64,000 nt of DNA, from assembly GCA_947588705.1 (NCBI GenBank), contig CANPYT010000005.1, positions 1-64,000 on the forward strand, given 5' to 3'. The translations under genes were made by a program, and so were the position numbers. This DNA comes from an uncultured Acetatifactor sp. GTDB taxonomy: Bacteria > Bacillota > Clostridia > Lachnospirales > Lachnospiraceae. The notes beneath the pieces are model-generated. The model was not told the DNA's origin. It made no database searches and saw nothing but the letters and a program-made list of their open reading frames with translations. Shown here piece after piece: positions 1 to 8,396 of the stretch; the first letter of the stretch is position 1, and each line of letters opens with the position of its first letter.

Positions 1-207
1 TCGGAGGTATTCAAAGGACTGAATCAAAAAACAGGTGATTTGATCAGCATTATTGTTTCCCATTGTCTTGCAGGAGCGACGACTGCGGACAAAGTCATAT
101 TTCTTAATAATGGAAAACTAGTAGGATTAGGAACGCATAAAGAATTAATGGAATCTATTGAAGAGTACAGGGAATTTTATAATCTTCAAAAGGAGCACTA
201 TGTGTGA
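1..207 (+). CDS. ABC exporter ATP-binding domain, C-terminal fragment (partial)
   Basis: The first 68 codons are the end of a gene that begins outside the window. The fragment reads through an ABC switch region (IIVSHCLAGATTADKVI, with the conserved switch histidine) and the usual downstream element NGKLVGLGTHKELM, then ends after a short charged tail. This arrangement is typical of the C-terminus of ABC exporters in which membrane and ATPase domains are fused, though a separate ATPase subunit cannot be excluded. The Walker and signature motifs lie upstream of the window. Base composition is AT-richer than most of the window. The substrate cannot be told from this piece. Confidence 0.85.
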   Translation, partial: SEVFKGLNQKTGDLISIIVSHCLAGATTADKVIFLNNGKLVGLGTHKELMESIEEYREFYNLQKEHYV

Positions 208-492
208 TGAACCTGCCGCAAGAAAGCAAGAAGGTATTATCTGAATCTTGCGGAGAGCAAGAAACGTACTATAAATAACCGCAAGGTCATCAAGCAATAG
301 CAGCAGTATGTTGTCAGAGACTTCAGGTACGTGGAGTATCTGCTTTCGAAAGGCGCTGAGCTTTTGGACAGGCGCCGTCGGCGCCGACAATCATCAGTCA
401 GGGAATTGGGAATGATGCATTTCACCGATTGCCGCTCTGATTGCATCAGGGAGTTGGTTTTGATGTTTTATGAAAGAAAAACGGAGGTTTGT
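208..492. other. Intergenic stretch with short inverted repeats
   Basis: There is no convincing gene here. An 8-bp inverted repeat (CCGCAAGA at 216-223, TCTTGCGG at 246-253) lies just after the exporter gene and might form a weak stem without a T-run. A perfect 12-bp palindrome, GTCGGCGCCGAC, sits at 377-388 next to a second GGCGCC. An open frame that continues upstream of the aldo/keto reductase from about 331 encodes arginine-rich, low-quality sequence and is not supported. Confidence 0.4.
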
Positions 493-1644
493 ATGAAGAA
501 GAGGCTGCTTGGAAAGACAAAACTTATGGTAAGCGAGATCGGATTCGGAGGTGAGTGGCTGGAACGCCACCCGGAGGAGGAATCCGTAGAACTTCTGCGG
601 TATGCGGGGGAACAGGGGGTCAACATCATCGACTGCTGGATGCCAGACCCGAAATCCCGGGATATTATCGGGAAGGCTATGTTGGGCAACCGGGAAAACT
701 GGTATGTGCAGGGGCATCTGGGGTCTACCTGGCAGAACGGCCAGTATGTGCGCACCCGGGATATGCGTTATGTGAAGCCCGCATTTGAGGATCTGCTTAG
801 GAGGCTGCGGACGGATTATATTGATCTTGGCATGATCCACTATGTGGATACGGAGGAAGATTGGAAGTTCCTTCAGGATTCCGCGTTCATGGAGTATGTA
901 AGGGAACTGAAGGAAAAGGGCGCGATCCGGCACATCGGCATGAGTTCCCACAACCCCGAGGTATCGAAGCTGGCCGTCCGCTCGGGTCTGATAGAGATGC
1001 TCCTTTTCAGCATCAACCCCGCGTTTGACATGCTTCCTGCGGGAGAAGATTTGGATAACCTGCTCTCGGAGGGTTATCAGTACGATCAGGAACTCTCCGG
1101 CATTGACGCCGGCCGGGCGGAATTATACAGACTGTGTGAAGAAAACAATGTGGGTATTACGGTTATGAAGGGGTTTGCGGGAGGCAGGCTGTTTGACGAA
1201 AAACGCTCGCCCTTCGGAGTGGGCCTTTCCCCGGTGCAGTGCATCCATTATGCCCTGACCCGCCCCGGGGTATCCTCTATTCTGTGCGGCTTTGATTCCA
1301 AAGAACAGGTGGATCAGGCGGTATATTACGAGAGCGCCTCGGATGGGGAAAAGGATTACGCCTCCGTCCTTGCAAACGCGCCCTTCCATTCTTACAGAGG
1401 GGAATGTACATACTGTGGCCACTGCAGGCCCTGTGCGGTCAACCTGGACATCGCCATGATCAATAAATATTATGACCTCGCGTCGATGCAGCGGGAGGTT
1501 CCCGCGACGATCCGATCCCATTATGAGCTGTTGGAACACAAGGCGTCGGAGTGCATTGGCTGTGGTGCCTGCGAATCCAGATGTCCTTTTGGAGTGCCCG
1601 TGGCGGAGAGAATGAAGAAAACGGCGGAATTATTCGGGTGTTAA
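493..1644 (+). CDS. Aldo/keto reductase with C-terminal 4Fe-4S ferredoxin domain
   Basis: A 383-residue protein. The N-terminal 290 residues match the aldo/keto reductase TIM barrel: the opening LGKTKLMVSEIGFGGEW, DYIDLGMIHYVD in the middle strand, and IRHIGMSSHNP. The last 80 residues carry cysteine sets of ferredoxin type (CTYCGHCRPC and CIGCGACESRCPFGV). Family members of this layout are NAD(P)H-dependent oxidoreductases with iron-sulphur clusters and poorly known substrates. The barrel is somewhat divergent: the usual catalytic Asp-Tyr pair is not obvious near IIDCWMPDP, so classical carbonyl reductase activity is uncertain. The start at 493 is chosen because GGAGG (483-487) lies 5 bases upstream and homology begins there. 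Cytoplasmic. Confidence 0.85.
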   Translation: MKKRLLGKTKLMVSEIGFGGEWLERHPEEESVELLRYAGEQGVNIIDCWMPDPKSRDIIGKAMLGNRENWYVQGHLGSTWQNGQYVRTRDMRYVKPAFEDLLRRLRTDYIDLGMIHYVDTEEDWKFLQDSAFMEYVRELKEKGAIRHIGMSSHNPEVSKLAVRSGLIEMLLFSINPAFDMLPAGEDLDNLLSEGYQYDQELSGIDAGRAELYRLCEENNVGITVMKGFAGGRLFDEKRSPFGVGLSPVQCIHYALTRPGVSSILCGFDSKEQVDQAVYYESASDGEKDYASVLANAPFHSYRGECTYCGHCRPCAVNLDIAMINKYYDLASMQREVPATIRSHYELLEHKASECIGCGACESRCPFGVPVAERMKKTAELFGC

Positions 1645-1705
1645 GGGGAGGCATACAAAAAACAGAGGAAAAACAGAGAAATCAAACGACAGGAAGGGAG
1701 TATTT

Positions 1706-1861
1706 ATGGAACCGATGGATCTGATACGGGATAAGTTTTCACAGGACTGTTCGATTGAGACGGTGCTTCACTTGGTCATGGAGCATTTCGGCCTGTCCCG
1801 GGAGGAAGCGCAGGCTGAGATCGATGGGTACTTTGAAATTGTGGAGGGATACAGTAAATAA
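1706..1861 (+). CDS. Small helical protein, 51 aa, unknown
   Basis: An open frame of 51 codons with a good ribosome binding site (GGAAGGGAG, 1692-1700) and ATG at 1706. It lies 61 bases after the aldo/keto reductase on the same strand and may be cotranscribed with it. The product is acidic and predicted to be mostly helical, with a segment (SIETVLHLVMEHFGLSREEA) that resembles a small helical-bundle or UBA-like fold. No function is recognised. It is supported by RBS quality, codon choice and amphipathic pattern, not by homology. Confidence 0.55.
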   Translation: MEPMDLIRDKFSQDCSIETVLHLVMEHFGLSREEAQAEIDGYFEIVEGYSK

Positions 1862-1973
1862 AGAGATAACGATTTTACGGCTGAGCTATTACATTTCTTC
1901 ATGTTTGAGAGGTATCATGTTAGGTGTCGGGTGGACAAGTGTTTGACAAATCGGTTTTCAAGGAGATATGGAA

Positions 1974-2498
1974 ATGGTCTATTATGATAAAAATGGGATT
2001 GTAGTTCGGGATCTGCAGCAGAGCGACGCCCAAATCATTACAGATGAAGAAATCGCGCAGGGCTGGGATGCGACAATAGACAAATATGAAATGCGGCTGA
2101 AGCATCAGGCCGAGGGCAAAGCGGTCGCATTGGTTGCCGAATGGAATGGGAATGTTGCCGGATACATCAACGTTTATCCCGATGCCAAAAGTGGCGCGTA
2201 TGCAGATCGGGGGTATGCGGAGATCGTTGACTTCGGCGTTCTGGAGAAATATAGGTGCAGAGGAGTCGGCAGCAAGCTCATGGATATTGCGGAACAGATC
2301 GCGTTCTCTTATTCGGACGTGATTTACCTCGGAGTCGGACTGCACAGCGGATACGGAAGCGCCCAGAGAATGTATGTCAAGCGCGGATATATCCCGGACG
2401 GCAGCGGCGTCTGGTATAAAGACCAGGTATGTGAGCCGTACCACGATTGCTGTAATGACGATGATCTTGTACTGTATTTATCGAAACATAGAAAGTAA
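1974..2498 (+). CDS. GNAT-family N-acetyltransferase
   Basis: A 174-residue single-domain acetyltransferase. The acetyl-CoA binding signature of the family is visible as VDFGVLEKYRCRGVGSKLMDIAEQIA (about residues 84-109; the R/Q-x-x-G-x-G/A loop is RCRGVG), followed by YLGVGLHSGYGSAQRMYVKRGY, which is the beta5-alpha4 region with the catalytic-type tyrosine. Two in-frame ATGs exist. AGGAG at 1961-1965 is only 2 bases before the ATG at 1968 but 8 bases before the ATG at 1974, so 1974 is the likelier start. The substrate is unknown; small-molecule or protein amine acetylation are both possible. Confidence 0.82.
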   Translation: MVYYDKNGIVVRDLQQSDAQIITDEEIAQGWDATIDKYEMRLKHQAEGKAVALVAEWNGNVAGYINVYPDAKSGAYADRGYAEIVDFGVLEKYRCRGVGSKLMDIAEQIAFSYSDVIYLGVGLHSGYGSAQRMYVKRGYIPDGSGVWYKDQVCEPYHDCCNDDDLVLYLSKHRK

Positions 2499-2572
2499 AT
2501 CCCAGGTGTGGCGGATTGTGCTTCAGAACCGCAGCTTGGCAGATGATTTTATCGGCAGGTTTCCACTTTCCC

Positions 2573-2601
2573 TTGACACCTTCCACTTCTCTTGGTACAA
2601 T
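2573..2601 (+). promoter_or_regulatory. SigA-type promoter of the ABC ATPase-permease operon
   Basis: TTGACA at 2573-2578 and TACAAT at 2596-2601 are separated by 17 bases, with a TG at 2593-2594 giving an extended -10. This is one of the best promoters in the window. Its -10 overlaps the left arm of a long palindrome. Confidence 0.85.
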
Positions 2602-2637
2602 TAGAAACAGATGTTGCGAAACATCAATTTCTAATTG
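2598..2637. promoter_or_regulatory. 40-bp palindromic operator overlapping the -10 element
   Basis: CAATTAGAAA (2598-2607) is the exact reverse complement of TTTCTAATTG (2628-2637). Inside these, GATGTT (2610-2615) pairs with AACATC (2620-2625). The symmetry axis lies between 2617 and 2618. A dyad this long placed across the -10 and start point is the usual arrangement for a TetR-type repressor. The matching repressor gene is not intact here. Confidence 0.8.
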
Positions 2638-2653
2638 CGGGGAGGATGAGGTC

Positions 2654-2762
2654 ATGCCGGCAAAATGCAGATTTACAAAAGAAGAATTGGGAAATCCGAA
2701 AGATGGTGTCCGAGGAGGTTATCGGTTTAGCCGGAAAAACGAAGGGAGGCAGAACGGAATGA
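2654..2762 (+). pseudogene. Probable deletion remnant of a TetR-family regulator
   Basis: A strong ribosome binding site (GGGGAGG, 2639-2645) lies 8 bases before an ATG at 2654. The first codons read MPAKCRFTKEELG, which resembles the N-terminus of clostridial TetR regulators (typically MPPKxKFTKEEI). After about 13 codons the resemblance stops. In the adjacent frame the sequence reads as a plausible C-terminal tail (EIRKMVSEEVIGLAGK and on), and its TGA at 2760-2762 overlaps the ATG of the ABC ATPase in the ATGA arrangement common in operons. The simplest reading is a TetR gene that lost its middle in a frame-shifting deletion. Alternatively the frame from 2654 gives a 35-residue N-terminal extension of the ATPase. 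This rests on pattern memory, not on a search. Confidence 0.45.
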
Positions 2763-3451
2763 TCTCTATATCGGATATTGTAAAATCTTATGGGAATTTT
2801 GGGAATAAAAATCAAGTTCTTAAGGGAATCAGCCTGCAGATCGCGGACGGAGATTTCGTTGTGATCCTGGGGGCGTCTGGTTCGGGGAAATCTACTTTTC
2901 TGAATGTCATATCAGGGCTTGAGCGCCCCGACAGCGGAAGTGTTGTATATGGAACAAGCGACATCACAAAACTTACCGATGAAAAATTGACGAAGTTCCG
3001 CAAGGACAATATTGGCTTTATCTTTCAGCAGTATTATCTTCTCCCGAACATGACAGTGGAAAAGAATGTGCGAATGGGGGCCGACCTTACCGGCAATCGG
3101 GAATTTAAGGAAATGATAACTGCCGTGGGGCTTGAAGATAAGACTGGGAAATATCCCAGTGAGCTTTCGGGCGGCGAGCAGCAGAGAGTTTCCGTTGCCC
3201 GCGCGCTTGCGAAAAAGCCCAAAGTGCTGTTCCTGGACGAGCCCACGGGGGCATTGGACGAACAGACCGGCCGGCAGGTGCTTGATTATATCTGCAGGCT
3301 GCATAAGGAATATGGCTTTACCATCGTGATGGTGACGCACAACCAGAACATAGCGGAAATGGCGAATACGGTCGTAAAAATGAACAGCGGAAAAATAGCG
3401 GCGGTCTATGCGAACGAAAAGCAAAAGACCGCCTATGAGATCGGATGGTGA
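2759..3451 (+). CDS. ABC transporter ATP-binding protein, MacB/LolD type
   Basis: A 230-residue ATPase of the class that works with FtsX-like permeases. Visible motifs in order are Walker [10 protein letters not shown] (residues 38-46), the Q-loop [18 protein letters not shown], the signature [15 protein letters not shown], Walker [13 protein letters not shown] and the switch histidine in MVTHN. The chosen start (ATG 2759) has GGGAGG (2744-2749) 9 bases upstream and begins directly with the family N-terminus. An in-frame upstream ATG at 2654 also has a good RBS. The gene ends just before the permease start, so the two are translationally linked. The likely role is export or mechanotransmission for peptides or lipophilic compounds. 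Confidence 0.9.
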   Translation: MISISDIVKSYGNFGNKNQVLKGISLQIADGDFVVILGASGSGKSTFLNVISGLERPDSGSVVYGTSDITKLTDEKLTKFRKDNIGFIFQQYYLLPNMTVEKNVRMGADLTGNREFKEMITAVGLEDKTGKYPSELSGGEQQRVSVARALAKKPKVLFLDEPTGALDEQTGRQVLDYICRLHKEYGFTIVMVTHNQNIAEMANTVVKMNSGKIAAVYANEKQKTAYEIGW

Positions 3452-3455
3452 TCGT

Positions 3456-4595
3456 ATGATAGTAGGAATGAAAGACACGGTGAAGTTGGTCGGCATTTCT
3501 GTGATTGCGGGTTGTGCTGTTTTCGTATGTACTCTGTTTCTGCATTACAACATGGACCTCGCAACAATGAAAGGCGAAATTACGACGCGGGCTGGTATGG
3601 CAATGTACCAGGCCCAGGTTTCAACGGGAAAGGTTACGGCTTCCGTTTCGGGCGGGTGCCTTGCGGCCACATCTGTTGTCATGCTTCTGTTCTATGTCAA
3701 GAATTACATAGATTCGCACGGCAGAGAGCTTGGGATATTGAAAGCGCTCGGGTATTCCGGCCTTAAAATCGCGAGGCATTTCTGGGTGTTTGGGCTGAGC
3801 GTTTTTGTCGGTTGTGCCCTGGGATACGGGGCGGCTTTTTTCTATCTGCCGTCATTCTATGAGCTGCAAAATGCCGGACATCTTTTCCCGGAAATAAAGG
3901 TGCGGTTTCACCCTCTTTTGGCGTTTTTCCTGGTCGGTGTGCCCGCGGTCAGTTTTTCGGCCCTGGCGGTCGCCTATGCCTGCCTGCGATTAAGGTGTCC
4001 CGTACTTGGCCTGCTGAAAGAAAAGCATGAGTATAAGGCGAAAATCCGCAGGAGAGAAACAAAAGATAAGCCTTTCCTGGAAGACTTGGCGGAGAGTACG
4101 GTCAGGGAAAGAAAAACGCTTGTTTTTTTCGTCACATTTTCGGCATTTTGTTTTTCGGCGATGGTGCAGATGTCAATGTCCATGAAAGACCTTTCAAGTA
4201 AAACGATGGCGGTCATGATGATGGCGATAGGCTTGATCTTGGCCTTTATAACCTTATTCCTCTCGCTCTCAAGCGTAGTAAAAGGAAACACGAAGACCAT
4301 CGCTATGATGAGAGTATTCGGTTATTCATACAGCGATTGCGGCAAGGCCGTTCTCGGAGGCTACAGGCCGTTTGCTTACATCGGGTTTGTGATTGGCACG
4401 GTCTATCAGTACGCGCTGTTAAAGATCGCGGTAGGGATCTTGTTTGCGGATGTGGATAATATGCCCGAATACGGCTTTGATTTTAAAATCTGCGCGGTTA
4501 CATTCGTCTTGTTTATCCTCGCCTATGAAGTCGTGATGTGCGGTTATTCTCAGCGGATAAAGAGATTGCCGCTGAAAAGCGTTATGATGGAGTGA
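3456..4595 (+). CDS. ABC transporter permease, FtsX-like
   Basis: About 379 residues with an N-terminal membrane segment, two groups of three to four hydrophobic segments each, and the characteristic cytoplasmic coupling phrase HGRELGILKALGYSGLKIARHF (about residues 80-101). A second related phrase, IAMMRVFGYSYSDCGKAV, follows in the C-terminal half. This is the duplicated FtsX-type core of MacB/BceB-like permeases, but the large extracellular domain seen in MacB or BceB is nearly absent. Start codons at 3435, 3456 and 3468 are all in frame; 3456 lies 4 bases after the ATPase stop and suggests coupling. The partner is the ATPase just upstream. Confidence 0.82.
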   Translation: MIVGMKDTVKLVGISVIAGCAVFVCTLFLHYNMDLATMKGEITTRAGMAMYQAQVSTGKVTASVSGGCLAATSVVMLLFYVKNYIDSHGRELGILKALGYSGLKIARHFWVFGLSVFVGCALGYGAAFFYLPSFYELQNAGHLFPEIKVRFHPLLAFFLVGVPAVSFSALAVAYACLRLRCPVLGLLKEKHEYKAKIRRRETKDKPFLEDLAESTVRERKTLVFFVTFSAFCFSAMVQMSMSMKDLSSKTMAVMMMAIGLILAFITLFLSLSSVVKGNTKTIAMMRVFGYSYSDCGKAVLGGYRPFAYIGFVIGTVYQYALLKIAVGILFADVDNMPEYGFDFKICAVTFVLFILAYEVVMCGYSQRIKRLPLKSVMME

Positions 4596-4682
4596 TGGAA
4601 GCAAGAGTGTTCCTTTTCTTTCGGCTCTTGGCAAAAAGACAGGGGCGTACCGCCGAATAGCGGGCCAGGACAAAAAAGGGAA

Positions 4683-4711
4683 TTGCAGAATCGGCATATA
4701 TTCCTTATAAT
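4683..4711 (+). promoter_or_regulatory. Promoter of the SNF2 helicase gene
   Basis: TATAAT at 4706-4711 is preceded by TTGCAG at 4683-4688 with 17-base spacing. The -10 is perfect and the -35 matches at three of six positions. The start codon lies 55 bases downstream. Confidence 0.6.
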
Positions 4712-4766
4712 GGAAAAGGGAAGGATTTGGTGTGGGAACACCACCGAAAGAAGGAGAAGGACCACG

Positions 4767-7700
4767 ATGAAAAAGTCAGGAAATACGGGAAATGCCGGGG
4801 CCGCAAGACAGGGTACGGAGGAAGAGTATATCGTCCTGAACCGGCAGGAAGAGGAGACGGCGCCGGAATCCGGGGAGAGCAGCGATAAAACATGGGAAAA
4901 CTATGCTGAGCTGGACAAGTATCAGTATTTTGACGCGAAACAGTGGAAGGAATCCATGCACATGCTGCAGTCTGTGATACGCGGGGGAGAAGGTCTGGTT
5001 GCCAAGGGCAAGGTAAAGCTGTATGACCTGAACACCGGATATGGGGAGAACAATGACGGCATGCTGGCCGAAGCCACAGGGGAGGGTATCGAAGGAAAGA
5101 AAAGCTTCCCCATGCGGATGGTGTTTTCCAGAGACAAAGTCCTCTATACCGACTGCGGATGTTCGCAGTGCCGCAAAAATTATTATTCCTATTACAGGAG
5201 GGAATACTGCTCCTATCTGGCGGGGTTGACCCAGCTGGCAGGGGAGTACCTGCGCGGGAAAAATGTAGGAGACGCCACGGATAAACGGGGATTGCTGCTG
5301 CTGTCCGCTTTTTTGGACCGGAGGGCAAACGATGTGGTCTCCGACGCCATGGGAAAAGCGGAACCTCTTTTGCTTCAGCCAAGGCTCGTCAGGCGCGGGG
5401 AAGAGCTGAATGTGTCTTTTAAGGTGGGCTCCGGCAGGATGTTTGTGGTGAAGAACCTGTTTGCTTTTTATAGAAACGTGCAGGACGGCGCAACGGAGGT
5501 CTATGGGAGCGGAACGAAAATAAATCATAGCCGGAACAATTTTGCGGAGAAGAGCCGCAGGTGGATCGATTTTATCGGCAGGATCGTCAGGGAAGAGGAG
5601 AACTTCGAGAGACGATTGCTGGAGGCGCGGACTTATTCCAAGAAAGCGCTTTCCAAGAGCAGTGAGTTTTTGCTTTTTGGGTGGAGGCTGGATGAATTTT
5701 ATGAGCTGATGGAGGAGGAAGAGATCGAATTTGAGGATAAGGAGCTGGGGGAGAAGGGCCTTTTACATAGAAAAGAACAGAATCCCCGGGTGACTATGAT
5801 TATCCGGAAAAACGCCATCAGCAGCAGGCTGGTGTTTCACGGGGTTGCGGTGGAGTGCAAGATGCCCTGTCTGCACTTTGGAGTCAGGACGGCATATTAT
5901 ATTCAGGAAAACGCGCTCTGCAGGATGCAGGAAGAATTTCGGGATCGCATCCGGGTGCTGACGGAGATGGAAAGGAACGGCAGTTTTTCCTTCCAGGTGG
6001 GAAGAAATTCCCTGACCCAGTTTTACCATAACGTACTGCCAATGCTGGAAGGCGCGGTGGATATCATAGAAGAAGGGCTGGACGGGATAGATTCTTATCT
6101 CCTTCCCCAGGCGGAGTTTGTTTTTCTGCTGGATGCCGAGGAGGGCAATATGAGCTGCCGGATCCATGCCAGGTACGGGGGCCGGGAGGTATCCGTCCTG
6201 GATCTTTTTGCGGAGGGCAGGGAAATAGAGCGCTTTCGGGATAGGGCGCGGGAAGAGGAGATCCTGTACCTGGCCGGCCAGTGGTTCCCGGCTTATGATC
6301 CCGATCGGCAGGAACTGCACTGTGAGCGCGATGAAGAAAAAATGTATCAGGTCCTGGACAAGGGCGTGGACATGCTTCTGGGCCTGGGGGAAGTACAGTG
6401 CACCAGGCGGTTCAGCGGTATGCATGTGAACCGCAGGGTGAAAATTTCTGTGGGGGTATCCGTGTCAGGGAACCTGCTGGACCTGAAGATCGCCACGGAG
6501 GATGTGCCCCCCGGCGAGCTTTTGGAGATCCTTAAGAGCTATCGGATGAAAAAGCGGTACCACCGTCTGAAGAACGGGGATTTCTTAAGCCTTGAGGATG
6601 ATTCGCTGGGTACGCTTGACGAGATGATGGATACCCTGAGGATGTCGCCGAAGGAGCTGCTGAAGGAGAATATCCGGCTGCCTCTTTACAGGGCCTTGTA
6701 CCTGGACAGGCTCCTGGAGAAGAATGAGGAAGTCTACGCGGTAAGAGACAGTTATTTCCGCGAGCTGGTGAGAAACTTTAAAGCGGTCAAGGACGCGGAT
6801 TTCGAGATACCGGAGGCTCTTGCCAAGGTACTGCGGGGATACCAGATCACGGGCTATCGGTGGATGCGCACTCTGGATGCTTATCAATTCGGCGGCATCC
6901 TGGCGGACGACATGGGGCTTGGGAAAACGCTTCAGGCGATCGCGGTGCTGCTGGCGGCGAAGCAGGAGGGAGAAAAAGGAACTTCGCTCATAGTATCGCC
7001 GGCCTCTCTGGTGTACAACTGGGAGGAAGAGCTGCGCCGGTTTGCGCCGGAGCTTTCCTGCGGCATCATCGCCGGGAACCAGGAGGAGCGGGCAGAAAAG
7101 CTGGAGAACTGTGGGCAGTACGACGTGATCGTCACTTCCTATGACCTGCTGAAGCGGGATATCGCCAACTATGAGGGCAGGGAATTTGCGTTCCAGATCA
7201 TCGACGAGGCCCAGTATATCAAAAACCATACGACCGCGGCTGCAAAGGCAGTGAAAGTGATAAAGAGCCGCACCCGATATGCGCTCACGGGAACGCCTGT
7301 AGAGAACAGGCTCAGCGAGCTGTGGAGTATTTTTGATTATCTGATGCCGGGGTATCTCTATGGGTATGAGACGTTTAAAAAGGAGCTGGAGGCCCCTATC
7401 GTGCGCAGGGAGGAACAGGCGGCCCTGGAAAGGCTGCAGCGGATGACGGCGCCCTTCATTCTGCGGAGGCTGAAGGAAAACGTGCTGAAGGATCTGCCCG
7501 AAAAGCTGGAGGAGAGCAGGTATGTCAGGTTCGATACGGTACAGCGCCGGCTTTATGACGCCCAGGTGGTATATATGCGCCAGACTTATTTTGCCAGCGG
7601 GGAGGAAGAGTTCCAGAAAAACAAGATCCAGATGCTGGCGGAGCTGACGAAACTGCGCCAGATCTGCTGTGACCCGGGCCTGTGTTTTGAGAATTATAAG

Positions 7701-8216
7701 GGGGAAAGCGCCAAGCTGGAGGCATGCCTGGAGCTGGTGCAGAACGCGGTGGAAGGAGGGCACAGGATCCTGCTGTTCTCGCAGTTTACCACAATGCTGG
7801 ACCGGATCGCCGGAAGGCTGCAGGAGGCGGGGCTTGCCTTTTATACCATCACCGGGGCGACGCCGAAGGAGAAGCGGCTGCAGCTGGTGAAGGAATTTAA
7901 CGAGGGAGATGTGCCGGTGTTCTTGATTTCGCTGAAGGCCGGCGGAGTCGGGCTGAATCTGACCGGGGCGGACGTGGTGATCCATTATGATCCCTGGTGG
8001 AACCTGGCGGTACAGAATCAGGCCACCGACAGGACCCATCGCATCGGACAGACAAAAAAGGTGGTGGTGTACAAGCTGATCGCTATGGACACCATAGAGA
8101 AAAAAATCCAGGAGCTGCAGGAGAGCAAGCGGCTTTTGTCGGAGCAGATCGTCCGGGAGGACGGCGGGCAGATTGGCTCCATGAGCCGGGAGGATTTTCT
8201 GGAGCTATTGTCTTAA
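4767..8216 (+). CDS. SNF2-family DEAD/DEAH-like helicase with bacterial SNF2-associated domain
   Basis: A 1149-residue protein. Near residue 130 a CGCSQC cluster followed by EYCSYLAGL resembles a SWIM zinc finger (CxC...CxH), but the final histidine is replaced by tyrosine. The middle (about 250-650) fits the bacterial SNF2-helicase-associated region. The C-terminal half is a complete SNF2 motor: DDMGLGKT Walker A (about 714-721), DEAQYIKN Walker B (about 812), LTGTPVEN, ILLFSQFTTMLDRI, and the arginine-finger region TDRTHRIGQ. Proteins of this type are ATP-dependent DNA translocases of poorly defined role in bacteria, linked to transcription, repair or chromosome upkeep. The start at 4767 is set by an AAGGAGAAGG ribosome binding site. 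Monocistronic by context. The first 80 residues are acidic and low-complexity. Confidence 0.92.
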   Translation: MKKSGNTGNAGAARQGTEEEYIVLNRQEEETAPESGESSDKTWENYAELDKYQYFDAKQWKESMHMLQSVIRGGEGLVAKGKVKLYDLNTGYGENNDGMLAEATGEGIEGKKSFPMRMVFSRDKVLYTDCGCSQCRKNYYSYYRREYCSYLAGLTQLAGEYLRGKNVGDATDKRGLLLLSAFLDRRANDVVSDAMGKAEPLLLQPRLVRRGEELNVSFKVGSGRMFVVKNLFAFYRNVQDGATEVYGSGTKINHSRNNFAEKSRRWIDFIGRIVREEENFERRLLEARTYSKKALSKSSEFLLFGWRLDEFYELMEEEEIEFEDKELGEKGLLHRKEQNPRVTMIIRKNAISSRLVFHGVAVECKMPCLHFGVRTAYYIQENALCRMQEEFRDRIRVLTEMERNGSFSFQVGRNSLTQFYHNVLPMLEGAVDIIEEGLDGIDSYLLPQAEFVFLLDAEEGNMSCRIHARYGGREVSVLDLFAEGREIERFRDRAREEEILYLAGQWFPAYDPDRQELHCERDEEKMYQVLDKGVDMLLGLGEVQCTRRFSGMHVNRRVKISVGVSVSGNLLDLKIATEDVPPGELLEILKSYRMKKRYHRLKNGDFLSLEDDSLGTLDEMMDTLRMSPKELLKENIRLPLYRALYLDRLLEKNEEVYAVRDSYFRELVRNFKAVKDADFEIPEALAKVLRGYQITGYRWMRTLDAYQFGGILADDMGLGKTLQAIAVLLAAKQEGEKGTSLIVSPASLVYNWEEELRRFAPELSCGIIAGNQEERAEKLENCGQYDVIVTSYDLLKRDIANYEGREFAFQIIDEAQYIKNHTTAAAKAVKVIKSRTRYALTGTPVENRLSELWSIFDYLMPGYLYGYETFKKELEAPIVRREEQAALERLQRMTAPFILRRLKENVLKDLPEKLEESRYVRFDTVQRRLYDAQVVYMRQTYFASGEEEFQKNKIQMLAELTKLRQICCDPGLCFENYKGESAKLEACLELVQNAVEGGHRILLFSQFTTMLDRIAGRLQEAGLAFYTITGATPKEKRLQLVKEFNEGDVPVFLISLKAGGVGLNLTGADVVIHYDPWWNLAVQNQATDRTHRIGQTKKVVVYKLIAMDTIEKKIQELQESKRLLSEQIVREDGGQIGSMSREDFLELLS

Positions 8217-8323
8217 CGGAGCCGGGAGACACGGAACAGTTTAGCCATACGGCGCCGCGAAGTCAAAATCGCGTCTCTATGCGATGCTGCGAGGGATGCA
8301 AGCGCCAAAGCGGAAAGAAAGCC

Positions 8324-8352
8324 TTTCCATCCCGGTGGGATTCTGTTATAAT
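8324..8352 (+). promoter_or_regulatory. Promoter of the acyltransferase-membrane protein pair
   Basis: TATAAT at 8347-8352 has an upstream TG (8344-8345) and a TTTCCA -35 at 8324-8329 with 17-base spacing. Confidence 0.65.
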
Positions 8353-8396
8353 AAACCCATCTCACAGGATGAGATCGGAACAGGAGGATCCAACCC

